Assembly: GCA_963995505.1 (NCBI GenBank)
Contig: OZ023190.1
Coordinates: forward strand, 6,156,516-6,220,515
Source: Hypericum androsaemum
Lineage: Eukaryota; Streptophyta; Magnoliopsida; Malpighiales; Hypericaceae
Direction: 5' to 3'
DNA length: 64,000 nucleotides
Part shown: in pieces, positions 35,613 through 48,120 of the stretch
Layout: each line of letters opens with the position of its first letter
Numbering within the stretch: position 1 is the stretch's first letter
The notes under the pieces: model-generated
Told to the model about the DNA's origin: nothing
The model's input: the letters and a program-made list of their open reading frames with translations, nothing else
Database searches by the model: none
Translations under genes and position numbers: made by a program

Positions 35613-36527
35613 TTTCCCTCTTCTTGAAATAGATTTGTCCTCAAATCCTTGCATCCGTCATACTTTTGCCAATTCACAACCATGCTGGTGCAAGATGAAC
35701 TCTTTGAACATCGTGGCTGCACTTGATACCTTCTGTTCCAACAGAACAAGTACTTCGATCTTAAAGAATCTGAAGTCATCTCCAACTCAAAAGCCAAAGC
35801 CCTACTAATCCGTTTAAGCCTTTCTTTGAACTTCAAAAAAATCCAGATGTTGATCAACGGTGAACCTCCAATATAATCAAACTTGTCCACTCCCAAGAAA
35901 TCAATATGCTCAACATATTCAACATAGAAATCTGGAAACATTTAAGATATGGGCTGAACCTCTTTCTTTTCAACAGCAACAATAAGTTCTTCATGTTCAC
36001 CATCAATAGGAATTATGCACTTGTTCATGTGAACAACTTCCACAACTTCTAATTCATTGAACAAATTCTTCAAATAAAAAAAGTGACATGGTATGCTCAT
36101 CAAAACATTCTCCATCAAACAAGTCAATAGAATATTCACCAAATTTCTCCCATGTCAAAACCTCTTCTTCAATAATCTCTTCAGATGTAACCTCCAAATC
36201 GTCAGAACTACATACCTTTTCCTCAATGCCGTGCTTAGTGTCAATGGTGTTCTCCCTCTTTACATCGACTTCTCTAATAAAATCAGCTCCTGAATTTTTC
36301 TCATCTCTGACCCTCATCTTCCTTTGTTGAATTTGTTTTCCCCTACAGACATTAGGAACATCATGTAGTTGCTCTTGTTTGCACAATATCCGGTTCACCT
36401 TTTTGCTGAGCTTCCTGACCTCCATTCTCATTATATGCTTCATCCCACTCATCATGGCCTCTATAATCTTTGGATCAAGCATTGACAAATCAGCTTCAAA
36501 ATCTCTTTTTGTGTAGTTGCAGCACAT
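35540..36527 (-). pseudogene. ORF of non-autonomous LTR element copy 2, unknown function
   Basis: The minus-strand frame from 36527 (MCCNYTKRDFEADLSML) passes through VPNVCRGKQIQQRK and WEKFGEYSIDLFDGECFDEH. It shifts frame near 36060-36090, meets one in-frame stop at 35942-35944, and continues YVEYVEHIDFLGVDKFDYIG to DLRTNLFQEEGNDMN, running about 70 bp into the LTR. These blocks align in order with the ORF of copy 1. Conservation of the acidic IDLFDG and the YVEYVEHIDF segments suggests the protein once mattered. Function is unknown. Confidence 0.75.
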
Positions 36528-36756
36528 CTTCTTTTTTCTACTCTTTTTTTTCGAATTTTTTGTTTCAACCTATTGCTTCTTCTTTTCTAGGCTGCATTCT
36601 TCTTTATCTTTCTTTTTTTTCGGAATTTTTTTCTCTCTATTTTTTTTCTTTCTCCAACTGAGAATATAATAAGAACAACTAACTAAAAACTAATGATAAA
36701 AAAAACTAAATTTAAAGATAGATGATCTGAAGTAGAGCCTAGGCTCTGATACCAAC

Positions 36757-37385
36757 TGATGTGAATCTTGTTACGGATTCACGCGAAATTCGGATCTATC
36801 TGCGTTCAGATTGATAGAAATCTTGACCCGTTGTTTACGTCTTTGCAAGAACCTCGGTATGAACAACCTCGACCCGCTGCTGTAGAGAAACAAGAACCTT
36901 GATTTGATGAAAATGCCACAAACGGTGATGTAGACCCACTTGATAAATCGAAGGTGAACGAACGGAATCCCTCCGCTGTGTTCAAACAGTTCCGAAGAAC
37001 CAAGAGAGCAAAGCCCACGTTTTTTGTATCCAAATTATTCTCCTTATTCTCATTGATAATGCCTTTATATATAGGCAAATTATTACAAAGAGATTCCTAA
37101 TTAAATATAACTTCTAACTAGATAAATATGACTTAAAAAGGGAAACTAAAAAGGAAAATAAGTCTAGTACTCCTATGATTGCTAAAACATGATTATCACA
37201 TAATTACCTTCCTAAACTGACTTAAACTCTTAAAGAAATAAAATTCTCACATTATTGACTTCCTGAATAGACTAGAACTCTTATAAAATAAAATTAACAT
37301 ATAATTAACTTCCTAAACAGACTCAATAACATCATAAACAAAATTATAACTAATTTGGGATTTTTTGTAAATCTGATTCATATCA
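36757..37385 (-). repeat. 5' LTR of non-autonomous element copy 2
   Basis: 629 bp, nearly identical to the LTR at 34984-35612, with scattered point differences mainly in the first 80 bp. On the minus strand it is directly followed by the primer site. Confidence 0.92.
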
Positions 37386-39009
37386 GAATTGAAAATGCTC
37401 ATAAAAGAGTTGTAAATTCGATGGAGACAAACGAGCATGATACCCTATGGATTGACTAACTATGTCGAGATTATGGTTCTTATTAAGTCCCAACTAGTAC
37501 CCGAAGTATTCTAATGCACTTTCCTAATACTTTCGCTCATTAGAAAGATAAAACCAAGATAGTAAAGACCTAAACTACTAATTAACACTTTTGCTCATTA
37601 ATTAGACTTAGAACTATACTAATCCAAATTATGATGATTTCTCCTAGTGGGTTAATCTTACGATATCAAGACATCTCATTAATACCTAAGAACATATTAA
37701 TTAGTTTTTTCTATTAATTCGAGTACTTCTCAGTCCACTATCATCAATTCTAATCATAACCTAAGCGATCAAGTTAGGCTAAGTACTAAGTACCCTAATT
37801 AATAACTAATACTTAAGATATTCGAACTATAATTCAACATCGACAATTAATCACATACTAGGGCATCACACTCTAAAGAAATCTACTCGCTAAGCATGTT
37901 AACAAAGCAAGAAAATCAATAGAAAATATCATAACGAAAAGCATAAGTATAGGGAAAGAGGAGGCTTAGTCGTTCGAGCAAGCCTCACCAATCTCCTCCA
38001 CGAAGTTTGACAGAAATTCTGACTTTATTGATCCCTAAAAGCTGTCTCAATGTTGCAGTAGAAAGTATGAATTAAACCTAAGAGACTATGGCCTATATAT
38101 AGCCAAACGACTAAGCTAGAGAATAGGAAAACCTAGAGGAATTTTCCCTAAACTCGAAGACTTATTAGCCAAGTAATGAAGTAAATAATATAATATAATC
38201 CTAGGGCCGAAACACGAGGCCAAAAATTGTAGCAAACCGAAATAGATCGAGTCCCCATCTAAAAAGGAAGTCCGAGAAAAACTACCATCGGAGCTAACCT
38301 GGCACCCGCCAGTGGAGTTGGCGCCCACCAATGGAACTCTCAGAAATGGACTTGGCACCCGCCAAGTATTTGGCGCTCGTCGGATTGCTGGTCGGCTTCT
38401 TTGCATCTTCGTATTTTGCATTTTTGACCTTCTTTTACTTCGAATTTGGCTTCGACTATAAAAGATAAACTCTATGAATATATGAGAATTTAAGTATTCG
38501 CCGGAGTTTAATCCAACCTGCCTAAATTTAAGCTCACAAAAAACATGTACCTAACTTATAGAATGAAATGGCAACACATTTTTCATATGGCACACACTCG
38601 AAAATTCGGACATGCCAAGGATGGATTATTCAGATCAAAACGCGCTACACGTTTATGCATATGTAATAAACTAACAATCAATCATAATATGAATGTGGGG
38701 ATTTCGTCACAGGCACAAAAGGGTTCAACAAATACCCTAATATTTGTTTGACCCATTTTTCCACAACAATCGACAAGAGCACCAGGTGGCTGGGTGTGAC
38801 CCTTCCAGCACTATTTGGGAGATCATATCTATGACTTCCACACACCTCAGCGTCTATTCTCTACAGCGCATAACACACAATAATTGTTTTATTGACACAC
38901 AATTATATAATTGTGGATTATTCTTATTGTCGATTGACTGCATGTACTATATATATGCCTTTACAGCGCGGATTCGCATCACTTCCTTTCCTTTTCTCCG
39001 GAAAAAAGA
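37386..39009. other. Degenerate retroelement-like DNA
   Basis: 37400-38500 contains TATATATAG (near 38092) and tandem GGCACCCGCCA/GGCGCCCACCA words (38309-38390). It resembles, in the opposite orientation, the wording of the LTR-like DNA around 22350-23100 (CGCCTGCCAG, GGTGCCC). This suggests relics of one family, but no ORF or LTR pair is readable. 38500-39009 has nothing recognised. Confidence 0.3.
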
Positions 39010-39586
39010 GGGTTTTTTTGTCTGTTTGGTGTTACTGTTGGTGGTTTTTTGTGAAAAAAGTGTTCGAATATAAAATATTGCGGATGTGGTGTCCACGTGG
39101 CACGGACGAAAAAAAAAGTCGGATCTTAGACCAAAATCTGACTTTTTTAGTTGGATGACCAAGATCCGACATAAAACGTCGGATCTTGGTAAAAGAGACA
39201 TGACGTGCGTTTGGTCTTGGTGGTAGAAGGTGCCATTTTTTACTTGATGGTCATAAGTTTGATTGCAAGAAGTTGGAATCAAACCTATGACCATCAAGTA
39301 AAAAGTGGCACCTTCTACCACCAAGACCAAGCACGCGTCATGTCTCTTTTACCAAGATCCAACATTTTATGTCGGATCTTGGTCATCCGACTTTTTTTGT
39401 CGGATCTTGGTTATCCGACTAAAAAAGTCAGATCTTGGTCATCCAACTAAAAAAGTCAGATCTTGGTCCAAGATCTGACTTTTTTTTTCGTCCGTGCCAC
39501 GTGGACACCACATCCGCAATACTTTATATTCGAACACTTTTTTTACAAAAAACTACCAACAATAACACCAAACAAACAAATAACCC
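39010..39586. mobile_element. Hairpin (foldback) element, 577 bp
   Basis: The two arms, 39010-39264 and 39277-39586, are reverse complements at high identity around a 12-bp loop. Both ends start GGGTT and run through GTTTGGTGTTA, GTGTTCGAATAT and GTGGTGTCCACGTGG. The right arm is longer because GTCGGATCTTGG-TCATCCGACT units (about 36 bp) are repeated at 39371-39478. No ORF is meaningful. A-rich flanks prevent a firm call of a target duplication. Confidence 0.85.
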
Positions 39587-39899
39587 AAAAAGAATGGGTC
39601 AAACGCGCCTGTAATTACAATTTACAAGTCCGAACCCTTTTCGCTACACGCAAATGTTTTATAAAAATAAGTTTGTCTCTATAGCTAACAAAATGTGGAT
39701 CCGCACCTGTGAGACAGTGGTTTACATCCCCCGGAGGCCGATTTACTAGCTTCCAATATGATTAAGTAAGATAATATTTATTTTACTATTCACCGTTTCT
39801 TTTCGCTGTAGTTTAAAAGTACCATTACTTCTTTATTTACAACAAAATTTGGTCAATTGGCATTTTGAACAGGGAGAAAAAAAATAGGTTAGGAGGCTC
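39587..39899. other. Spacer, nothing recognised
   Basis: No gene or repeat family is supported. Confidence 0.35.
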
Positions 39900-40430
39900 T
39901 TTGATAAGTGTGGTTCTACCGCCTAATGACAATAAACTCCCTTTCTAGCTTATTAATAATGATTCAAATAGATTGATCACTGGTTTCCAATTGTTGATTC
40001 TCTTCATATTTGCTCATACTGAAAGACCAAAATACTTGAAAATCAATTGATGAAGCTTGCACCATCAAGTTGCCGTTGCATTGGTTAACTATTCTTATAG
40101 ATCATTTATTCCAATAAGTGAGTTTTTGCTATAGTTCACAGCCAAGCCTCACACCATTGAGAAACCATCGAGTATCCTTTCAAGATTCCATATGTTAATG
40201 TCTTTAGCTTGTGTGAAAATAAGCTGTGTAATCTGCATACTTGAGTAATTGTAGTTGATTGTCCGTGCCCGGACTTCAATCAGATTTGTCGTCGCAGCGT
40301 TCAAGAGTAATCTACGCGAACCTTCAGATGCTAACAAGAATAAACAAGAACAATGAGGTTGCGACCGATGACCTCACTAAAAATTCTATCATCGTAAAAT
40401 CCAGAAACAAAAATAGGGAAAAGAGCTGCC
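39900..40430 (-). pseudogene. LINE reverse-transcriptase remnant
   Basis: On the minus strand LLKYADYT (catalytic box YADDT with one change, 40225-40239) is followed in a shifted frame by IFTQAKDINIWNLERILDGF and SMVSGLAVNYSK. This matches the region just after the active site in plant L1-type LINE reverse transcriptases. Stops and shifts are frequent. Confidence 0.65.
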
Positions 40431-42008
40431 TCTATAGGTAAATTTTTTTTATTAAATTTAGTTGCGGAGTTTCAGTAAAAAAAATTTAGGAATGGACTTG
40501 TCTTGATAAACTAGTAATGGAATTATGAAATTGACCATTGACAAATTCGAAGAAAAATACTGGGGGAAGACGTCCAGTACCAGTGGTGCATCAAAGTCGT
40601 TTAGAAAGCAAATAATTCCATATACAGGCAAATTATTTTGTTTCCTCATCCCTGCACTATTTGATTTCGTATTCTTACACATTACAATTTAGGCAATGGT
40701 TATCATTTTATGCAAACTAATTTAAAGAGCTGAAATTGGAAGCGAATGAAACATCGAAAGAAATTTTTGAAAATGTGAATAACAGTGGAAATTTTTTCCC
40801 TACTAAGCAGAGTTAATACTTTGAATATATGATGTCTCGATTTTAAGAATTGTATAAAGAGATTAGATATTGTTTGGAGATTATCTACAATATTATAGAA
40901 TCTATCATTGTTATTAACCAGTTGTGGTCTCGTGTAGGTATAACAATAGAAAATGATACATAAGTAGCTTATTTTCCAATGTATAATAGCAAATACTAAA
41001 AATTACTGAAGAAATAATCCCTAATGCTGACTATTGAATTCCTATGAAAGTGCAGTAAAGGTTATCAATAATATCACAAGTACATTTGGGGACATAATTA
41101 TGAGAACTTTTTTCGTTTGTATCTTATAATCTTTGATTGGTTATGAAGCAAGTACTATTTGGTGTCTATTAGATACTCTCAAACGACGATCCAACCACGA
41201 GTCCATGTGATCCTACATAATTATTAACATAGCTTACTCATCATCATCCTATTGTCTTCCCCAAGATTCTTGTGATTGAGTGTTAAACATTAATAAGACT
41301 GTAATACCATGAACATATTACTCAAAAATAAAAAAATTGCATTCGACCATCTTTTCTATAAGCGTAAATTTTATTGATAACACACAGGGAATACTATGTT
41401 TTTGGTTCATATTACTTTGTATCAGGAACTCTGTTCATGTTTGAGTTGGGTATGATTTTTGAAAGTTGGTGAATTTCTTCTAATAAGTATTTACTATATG
41501 CATTCTCAGTTCTGAGTGGCTCGAAGACATCTTGATTAAGATAAAATAATTTTCTCATAATGAGGTTATCTAAGTGTTTTCAGTACATGAAATACGGTGT
41601 TCATGTACTGACATAAGCGGAACGAGGTACATGTTTGAGTAATTGGGAAGCAACATGGCTATAATAAAATATCTATCCACCAGAGAAATAATGTCCATCA
41701 AAAGCATGAATGGAGTGAGGGTCCTACAACACATCCCAGGAGCATTCTTTGTGGGTTATTGTTCATAATGTTGTACGTTTTTCCAGCCAGTAATGGAGCT
41801 AAATGTTGGTTGTTATGGGCTTGCATGTGGTACTTTTCAGGAGAGTGGTGGCAAGCTTTTACTTAAATTTTTTATATTTATAAATAAATTTATCGCATTT
41901 AACACACTTGCAATTATCAATATGGTAAACTCAACGTACCTCCGCAAACGATATTTATCGGGCCAAAATTGACACGAGTTTTATCTTTGTCATTGTGTCT
42001 TGACATGG
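40431..42008. other. AT-rich spacer, no gene seen
   Basis: No coding region or clear element is recognised. Confidence 0.4.
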
Positions 42009-42337
42009 TGTTATGAATTCATCACAAGAGAACAACAACGGACAAAGAATACAGACACAAGAATTTACGTGGTTTGGCCTAATGCCTACATCCACAGAGA
42101 GAAAGAACTTTTATTGATGAGATCCCAGTCACAAAGCCATACATCAACTAGGGTAACATGCCTTTATATAGAGACAAACCCTAGTACACCAAGAAACCTA
42201 TCTAGGTCATCCTAGGAGTCCAAAACAAGAAATACTTCGCAGTTAGACCTAGCGGGCGCTGGGTCATCAACACATGCACATTCTGTTTGCACCATCTAGC
42301 ATCCGCTAGGCCTTCCAATTTTGAGCCATTCTCAATA
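42009..42337 (-). repeat. 3' LTR of deleted copia element
   Basis: 329 bp, shorter than its partner by an internal gap of roughly 35 bp near the GAGCCCAAGC segment. Confidence 0.85.
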
Positions 42338-42526
42338 ATCTCCACCTTGGCGAGAAATCATCCCTTGCGAAGAACCATAAAATTCTACCCGAACAAACTC
42401 CACCTTGATGAGACACCGCCTCTTGGAGAAACATAAGATCTTGCAAAATCAAACCGACTCTACCTTGAACCATAGATACACCATCATCAATAAGACCATC
42501 TTAATTTTATATCCACCTTTGTTCAA

Positions 42527-44253
42527 TCACTTGGATACATCTTTCAAACTCGAGCAACTTCTGATCTTGCTTGGTTTATTCTGTCCAACCTCTATCAAAC
42601 CCCAACTTGCTAGTTCACATGTTGAAGCAACCTTGTGACCAATAGACACTCCTATATTTTTTTGGTCATTCCAAAGCTCCACAACTTCGAACTGCTTTCC
42701 TGTTGGATCTTGTTCATTTTTCCCTGAACCAATGCTACATGCCGTAGCATACAAGGGATAGCCTTTTGTTCTACCTAGTAGAACTATTGACATATCATAA
42801 ACTTCACTGTTCGATATTCAGTGAGATACTAGATTCGCCCGTGGTGTTACCAACGGTCTCGCATTTCCAATGTCAAACCTACCCAACACCTTTTCTTTGC
42901 ACGCACCTTTAGACAACCATAGCGGGGCCTTGCTAACCTTGTCTCCGTGAATCTCCATTCCAAGAACCCTCTTAGCTGGACTCAAACTATTCATGTCGAG
43001 ACCTCGCTTCTTCATACGATCTAATCTCATATGCCAAGAGCTTTTCCTGCCTCCATCAGACTCCAATAAGGTGACTCCACCTACAATAGTGCCCCCACTA
43101 ACCTATAAGTGTTTCTAGCATCCCTTTCACCCTTCATCACCACCGCATCATCCTTCTCAACCTCAATTAGACCACCTTCAACCTTATAGTCATACCCAAT
43201 ATAATTCAAGGCTCTTAATGAGATCAAATTTCTTTCTAACTTTGGAACATGTCTTAGCTCACGTAACTTCCTTACGAAACTATCTCACATCTTAATTCGG
43301 ATATCTACTATGGCAGTAATTTTACAAGTAGAACCATCACCCATAATCATCATACCTGAATCAACAAACTTGTAGGCATCGAATCAATCCTTATTAGGTG
43401 TCATGTGGAAATAGCAAGCGCTATCCAAAATTTAGAAATTAACAGGATGCTTATGACTTGATAAGACAGAAAGACAATCACCATCTGACCCATCCAAATA
43501 TGAGGTCATATTCATGGATATCGATCTTTTTTCTCATAGTCCCGAATTCTTCTTGGATAATCCTTCTCCATGTGCCCCTTTCTCTGCTGTCGAAGCAATT
43601 TTCTATGAACCTCCTTGAACCCGACTTGGATTCTCTTCCATCTTTTTCCTCTCTACAACCATGTATACCCCTCACAACCAGTCCTTCTCCTCATTCATCG
43701 CCAGCCTTCTTCCTTTGATAAAATCCTAGTAGAGTACTAGTGATATCCTTCAACACCCAAGACTATTTTCCCCAAGTTAGAGTGGTAACCAGACTTTCGT
43801 AAGAACTTAGTAGAGAATTCAGCAGCAATAATGCCATGTCTTCATCCTCGAACTCCACATCGACCCTTATCAGATCACTCACTAGTTGATTGAAACCATT
43901 GATGTGTTGGCTCAAATCTGAGCTCTCCATCATCTTAAGTTCGTACAACCTTTGCTTAAGGTAAACCTTATGCGACAAAGACTTTGACATATATCTAAGC
44001 TCCAATTTTTTCCGAACCCAAGCTGGTGACTCCTCATCTATGACATGATACACCACGTCATCCTCAAGCACAAGCGAATTATTGCCTCTGCCTTCGCTCC
44101 AACTCTTTCCACTCTTGTTCCTCCATCTTCTGAGGATTCTTCCCCGAGAGTGCGTTGATCATCCGTTGTTGCACCAATAAATTTTTAACACACCTTTGTC
44201 ATAACCCAAAATTCGATGAGCCATCGAACTTCATCAAGCCAACCTTCGCCATC
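42527..44253 (-). pseudogene. Copia gag-pol remnants
   Basis: gag starts near 44253 and continues at 44071-43763 with a UBN2-type Gag segment (LYELKMMESSDLSQHINGFN and EDMALLLLNSLLSSYESLV). A pre-integrase-like fragment lies near 43066 (SSWHMRLDRMKKRGL) and joins directly to a late reverse-transcriptase piece (VLGMEIHGDK..LWLSKGACKEKVLGRF, 42980-42860). The direct jump from GAG-pre-integrase to the end of RT shows a large internal deletion. Many stops. Confidence 0.75.
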
Positions 44254-44277
44254 TTCCACCTTAACTCGGATACCAGT

Positions 44278-44643
44278 TGTTAGGAATTCACCACAAGAGA
44301 ACAACAACACACAAAGAACACGGACACAAGAGATTACGTGGTTCGGTCTAATGCCTATGTCTACAGAGAAAAATGAGAACTTTTATTGATGAGATCTGAG
44401 TCACAAAGTCATACATCAACTGGGGTAACATGTCTTATACAGAGACAAACTCTTGCACACCAAGAAACCTATCTAGGTCGTCCTAGGAGTCCAAAACAAG
44501 AGCCCAAGCAAAACAGGAAATACTTCGTAGTTCGACCTAGCGGGCGCTAGACCTCTAGTGGGTGTTGGGTCATCAGCACACACATATTCTATTTGCACCA
44601 CCTAGCGATCGCTAGGCCTTCCAATTTCTAGCCATTCCCAACA
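44278..44643 (-). repeat. 5' LTR of deleted copia element
   Basis: 366 bp. Includes the tRNA-primer-adjacent end at 44278 and a duplicated CTAGCG-GCTAG motif near 44533-44618. Confidence 0.85.
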
Positions 44644-46640
44644 CACGGGAGTCGCACGAACAACAATAGACCACTGGATCAACTCACTCTAATATTATGC
44701 TAGAATTTTCAAATCTGATTCAAAATTTTAACACAATAAGTAGATAAACTTTTTACAATAATAAACAAGTTCACCACTCTTGTAACTAACAATATGATAA
44801 TTTCAATAGCTTAAATAGTTTGTACCAGTACATGGTGTATATCTATATACCTCGGACGCCTCTGGTCAAACTTTAGTTCCCTTTTGAGATTTCGACAGAA
44901 AGTTAATTTGTTTTCCTGGATAAAAATATAGGATGCTATCCACCACTATCAACCAGTTAAAGAAGAGTTGCTTATGGTGTCGTATATACATGATAAAAGT
45001 ATACAGGTGTTATTCCCGTTTATATGTCGCACTAAGGATATTGTAGTTCCTTGCTGCGGATTTCCCACCAAAATATTTAGTGAAGTCGGTAATTACAATT
45101 TCGTATATATACGAGGGATTAACCCTCATATTGTAAATATGAACTATATGCAGAACAATAAAATTTACTTATCAAATAAGATATTGGTATAAAGTATAAA
45201 GATTGTGAATGTCAAATTGACCTCTCAGTTTGATATTTGATCATAAAATTTAGTAATAGCTTGATTTTTTTTTTGGAGAAATGGAGAGGCAAGCTCTTAT
45301 GAGCTTGATCTGATTGACTTAAGACCAGTGAGATCATTCTCAAATATCTATTTTGTTTCATAATTTCTTCATTTGAAAATATAAATATAGAAATCCATAT
45401 ATTTAATAAAAATTGATATATACTCATGTTTTGATGAATTTAAAATTTTAGTTTACTTATAAGAATACACGAAAGGGATTAATTTTCCTCTTTCCTTTTT
45501 CCGATGACTTCTCGAATCAAGTCGAAAATATATCGAACTCAATTCTAATTAGCATACACTCCTGTTGCATCTACTTGTGCATGTAACATTGTATCTTACT
45601 ATGTGTATATATGTATGGATCATTATATTGAAATATATGTGACAAATCAAATATTTGAATCAGTAGAATTATTTCAGTTTTATCAGAAGTTTCGAATTCT
45701 AAGACCACATTAAATATAAATTTATCGTATGCTACTTGATGAATATTCGCATACAATTTAATTTAACAAAAAAATTACCAGGTATGCGTAAGTGTGCCAT
45801 AAATTTTGTTTAGTGGGAGCATTATATAAAGTTTATTAAGATTTTATTTAATTACAATAATAGGTATATGTAAATATGTAGTAGAATAACCATACTTTAT
45901 TACAGTAAATTTTTTAAAAGTAATCTTCTCTAAAGTGATAATTTTTCTGAATTAATAAAAAAACTCGGTCTCGAGTCGATACCAGTATTAAAATTTAATG
46001 ACCCCTCTACCGTGATACTTTTTTGAAAAATATTAGTGCTAAATTCTTGTCCTAACTTTTTCATAAAGTGATATTTTTTTAGTAAATACATATATTTTAC
46101 GTAATCAACAAATTTAAATTTTTTTTAAGATACTAGTTTATGATAGACATGTTTGTTTGTAAATTTTACATCATTATTTATCTTCTGAATTATTTTCAAA
46201 TGATTCTTTTAATTATATTTTTTGTAAAAAAATATCTCAATTGAATGTAGCATTTGAAAAATGCCATAAGCCAAATTTAAGGTAGTTTCAATATAGACAA
46301 AAAAAATTTGGCGATTACTTTTTTTGACAAAAATTAAATTTAATAATTTTTGAGCTAAGAAGTTAAACCTCTCTAACTTTTCTAAAGTGATATTTTTATC
46401 CGGCCCAAACAATATTACTTTAGAAAAAAATTAAATATCGTTTTAGAGATATTTTGCTATAGTGTAGTGCATTAATTATATTGTTCAGAATTATTAGCTG
46501 AAAAAATAATGCATTTACCTATATAAATAGTGAAAGTGCCTATTCCAAAAACTAAACTAATTACACAGCACAAAATGTAAACTAATTTTTATAATTTAAT
46601 AAAAATAAAATTTTGCAGGCACAAATTTAATAGGAGACAA
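44644..46640. other. AT-rich spacer, no gene seen
   Basis: About 2 kb of very AT-rich DNA without a recognisable gene, array or LTR. Confidence 0.4.
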
Positions 46641-47850
46641 TATCATTATTTTTTAAAACGACTCGAAGGCTGACCCAAAAATTGGTCCAACCTCTAGGTC
46701 GATCGGCCCAACCAATTGGACTGCCAGTCAAACCGAACCTTTTTAAATTTAATATATTATATATTGTAAGGTATCCAGTGAAACTTCTAAACTTCGGTAC
46801 CCCATTTTTCTCTTACTTTTCACTCTACTAATAAATATCTCAGGGAAAGTTTCTAGGCCTTTTTTATAGAACTAGGCTTTTATTAAGGTACCCACTTTTT
46901 AATATTACTTTCTCTCCTGCCCTTTCCTCTTCTTCTTTCCTTTTCAATTTTTTTCCTCCATTTCTCTTTCCTCCATTCCTTCAAGGTTTTGCGTGATACT
47001 ATCTTTGCTCTCAATTTCCTCCATCTCTCTAACCGGAATCCTATCGTCAAGAGAAGATGTAATTACCGGAATTCCAGAACCACGCAATACTTGATCAAAT
47101 GAACCGCTACAGCCTACAACTTCAAGCTCAATTGATGGGGATTCCTACTGTTTTTGCTTCGCTTTACCGCTCTCTCTCTCTCACCTCTACCGACTAATGG
47201 AGGTCAGAATTCCGTCTCAACGCTTTCATCCGGCGATTAAGAGAACGACGAAGACCTCCATCAGTTGGTAGAGGTGAGAGAGAGAGAGAGAGCGGTAAAG
47301 CGAAGCAAAAATAGTAGGAATCTCCATCACTTGAGCTCGAAGTTGTAGGCTGTAGCAGTTCATTTAATCAAGTATTGCGTGGTTCTGGAATTCCGGCGAT
47401 TACATCTTCTCTCGAAGATAGGATTCTGGTTAGAGAGATGGAGGAAATTGAGAGCAAAGATAGTATCACGCAAAGTCTTGAAGGAATGGAGGAAAGAGAA
47501 ATGGAGGAAAAAAATTGAAAAGGAAAGAAGAAGAGGAAAGGACGGGAGAGAAAGTAATAATAAAAAGTGGGTACCTTAATAAAAGCCTAGTTTTCGAAAA
47601 AAACCTAGAAACTTTCCCCGAGATATTTATTGGTAGAGTGAAAAGTAAGAGAAAAATGGGGTACCGAAGTCTAGAAATTTCATTGGATAAACTACAATAT
47701 ATAATATATGTTCACAATATAAAAAAAATGTATAATATATCAAATTTAAAAAGGTGCGGCCTAACTAGCAGTCTGTTCGGTCGGGCAGTCGACCCTAAAG
47801 TCGGACCAATTTTTGGGTCGACCTACGAGTCATTTTTAAAAATAATGATA
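46641..47850. mobile_element. Giant palindrome / foldback element, 1.2 kb
   Basis: Left arm 46641-47205 and right arm 47253-47850 are reverse complements over nearly their whole length with a 47-bp loop. Shared words include TATCATTATTTTT at the outer ends, GGTACCCCATTTTTCTCTTACTTTTCAC, TTCTAGG, CTCCATTTCTCTTTCCTCCATTCCTTCAAG and CTCTCTCTCTCTCACCTCTACC near the loop. The right-arm + strand ORF reads as Glu/Lys-rich text and its mirror as Ser/Leu-rich, with no known domain. The arms have drifted by scattered substitutions and small gaps. The outer parts contain GGTC-GACC words similar to 16290-16700. Confidence 0.88.
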
Positions 47851-48120
47851 AAAAAATTTGGGATAGGCTATAACAATTAATTAGTACATTTATTTGTGTG
47901 AGGGGAAAGTAACCCTTCTTCTGGTGAAATAAAATTCACTCCTGTCATGTGTGAATTTGATCCCTATTAAGTACCAGTTAAATAGTAAAATTTCTCTAAC
48001 TTAACTATGAGGTATCAACAAAGAAATGTTAAATCAAAAAAATTTATCAACTGAGTTAGTTGGTTTAGTGGATGTACAAATACCGGGCGATAAATCACTA
48101 TTAAGGATCAACCAAGATTT
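47851..48120. other. Spacer before the full-length copia element
   Basis: AT-rich. The last five bases GATTT are the left target duplication of the element that follows. Confidence 0.5.

Larger units (their letters stand above)
34984..37385 (-). mobile_element. Non-autonomous LTR retrotransposon, copy 2 (inverted)
   Basis: LTRs are 34984-35612 and 36757-37385, each exactly 629 bp and very similar. Minus-strand order: 5' LTR (36757-37385), two bases, a canonical initiator-Met primer site TGGTATCAGAGCC (36742-36754), the ORF, a polypurine tract AAGAAGAGGGAAA (35613-35625), and 3' LTR. Flanks GAATC and GAATT agree in 4 of 5 bases, consistent with a target duplication carrying one mutation. The ORF and parts of the LTRs are homologous to copy 1. 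Confidence 0.92.
42009..44643 (-). mobile_element. Internally deleted Ty1/copia retrotransposon, minus strand
   Basis: LTRs are 42009-42337 (329 bp) and 44278-44643 (366 bp), TG...CA type, sharing the AATTCA-CACAAGAGAACAACAAC start and the CTAG-GCCTTCCAATTT end. Minus-strand order: 5' LTR at right, primer-site-like TGGTATCCGAG at 44265-44275, gag beginning MAKVGLMKFDGSSN, then fragments of pol. Flanks CATGG and CACGG agree in 4 of 5. Most of integrase and reverse transcriptase is missing. Confidence 0.85.

Noticed and set aside
47379..47880. Glu/Lys-rich + strand ORFs in the palindrome
   Set aside because: Purine-rich strand of a palindrome gives open frames by composition. The mirror arm gives the complementary text, and no domain is visible.
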